Translations under genes and position numbers: made by a program
Source: CAZVPF01 sp964628195
Lineage (GTDB): Bacteria; Planctomycetota; Phycisphaerae; Sedimentisphaerales; Anaerohalosphaeraceae
Direction: 5' to 3'
DNA: 7,012 nucleotides
Assembly: GCA_964628195.1 (NCBI GenBank)
Contig: CAZVPF010000083.1
Span: 1-7,012, forward strand
Shown: positions 7,007 through 7,012 of the stretch, piece after piece
Layout of the letters: each line of letters begins with the position of its first letter
Numbering within the stretch: position 1 is the stretch's first letter
Notes under the pieces: model-generated
The model's database searches: none
What the model was told of the DNA's origin: nothing
Seen by the model: only the letters and a program-made list of their open reading frames with translations

Positions 7007-7012
7007 GACGGA

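Larger units (their letters stand above)
6483..7010 (-). pseudogene. Stop-poor minus-strand frame, possible decayed coding sequence of unknown family
   Basis: Read from 7010 downward, one frame has only two internal stops (TGA 6801-6803, TAA 6603-6605) before a final TAG at 6483-6485, across 176 codons. AT-rich DNA would be expected to give a stop about every 15 codons (rough estimate). Protein-like stretches include YRGDWFSTSVLWDMIEEDVF (about 6780-6710) and VEDNFNRKTARECLG (about 6567-6522). A second frame over about 6840-6740 reads WLTIDINGMLPVYLN, hinting at a frameshift near 6775. I recognise no family and see no good start or ribosome binding site. The RKTARECLG segment recalls the end of DDE transposases, but weakly. 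It may be a relic or chance. Confidence 0.3.

Noticed and set aside
1..7012. CRISPR arrays, tRNA or rRNA genes
   Set aside because: No regularly spaced repeat array beyond the two-unit IS end, and no tRNA-like or rRNA-like sequence was seen on reading.

Overview
The window is an accessory carbohydrate-type locus from an AT-rich bacterium (well under half G+C by eye). All four recognisable genes lie on the minus strand. From right to left they are a XylR-type AraC-family regulator (6442->5264), a uroporphyrinogen-decarboxylase-superfamily (MtaA-like) methyltransferase (5095->3881), an oversized sodium:solute symporter (3684->1498), and a secreted TIM-barrel protein of the glycosyl-hydrolase-like kind (1429->left edge). 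This mix is typical of Planctomycetota (Phycisphaerae), Lentisphaerota, Kiritimatiellota and Verrucomicrobiota. I infer a member of that group but cannot fix the phylum from the sequence.

Left edge (1-56): two near-identical 23-bp units, 25 bp apart, end in TGACA. This is the layout of an IS21-family terminus. The secreted-protein frame (1429 downward) has no stop before the window edge, and the insertion-sequence end replaces its coding sequence after about residue 457. The gene is therefore truncated and fused to IS sequence.

Middle (57-5263): three structural genes with clear AAGGA- or AGGA-type ribosome binding sites, 196 bp and 68 bp apart. A good candidate promoter, with a perfect 14-bp palindrome just upstream of its -35 box, precedes the methyltransferase gene. 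A weaker extended -10 element precedes the symporter gene. A plausible model is that the regulator senses a sugar, the secreted enzyme releases it, the symporter imports it, and the UroD/MtaA-like enzyme handles a methyl group, perhaps from a methoxylated sugar. The last step is inference; no corrinoid protein is visible here.

Right part (6443-7012): about 570 bp without a confident gene. It holds a candidate promoter directly before the regulator, a second strong-looking promoter about 390 bp upstream, a 16-bp inverted repeat, and a minus-strand frame with only two internal stops over 176 codons (possibly a decayed gene). At the extreme right is an imperfect 13-14-bp inverted repeat whose loop contains a 12-bp tandem duplication.
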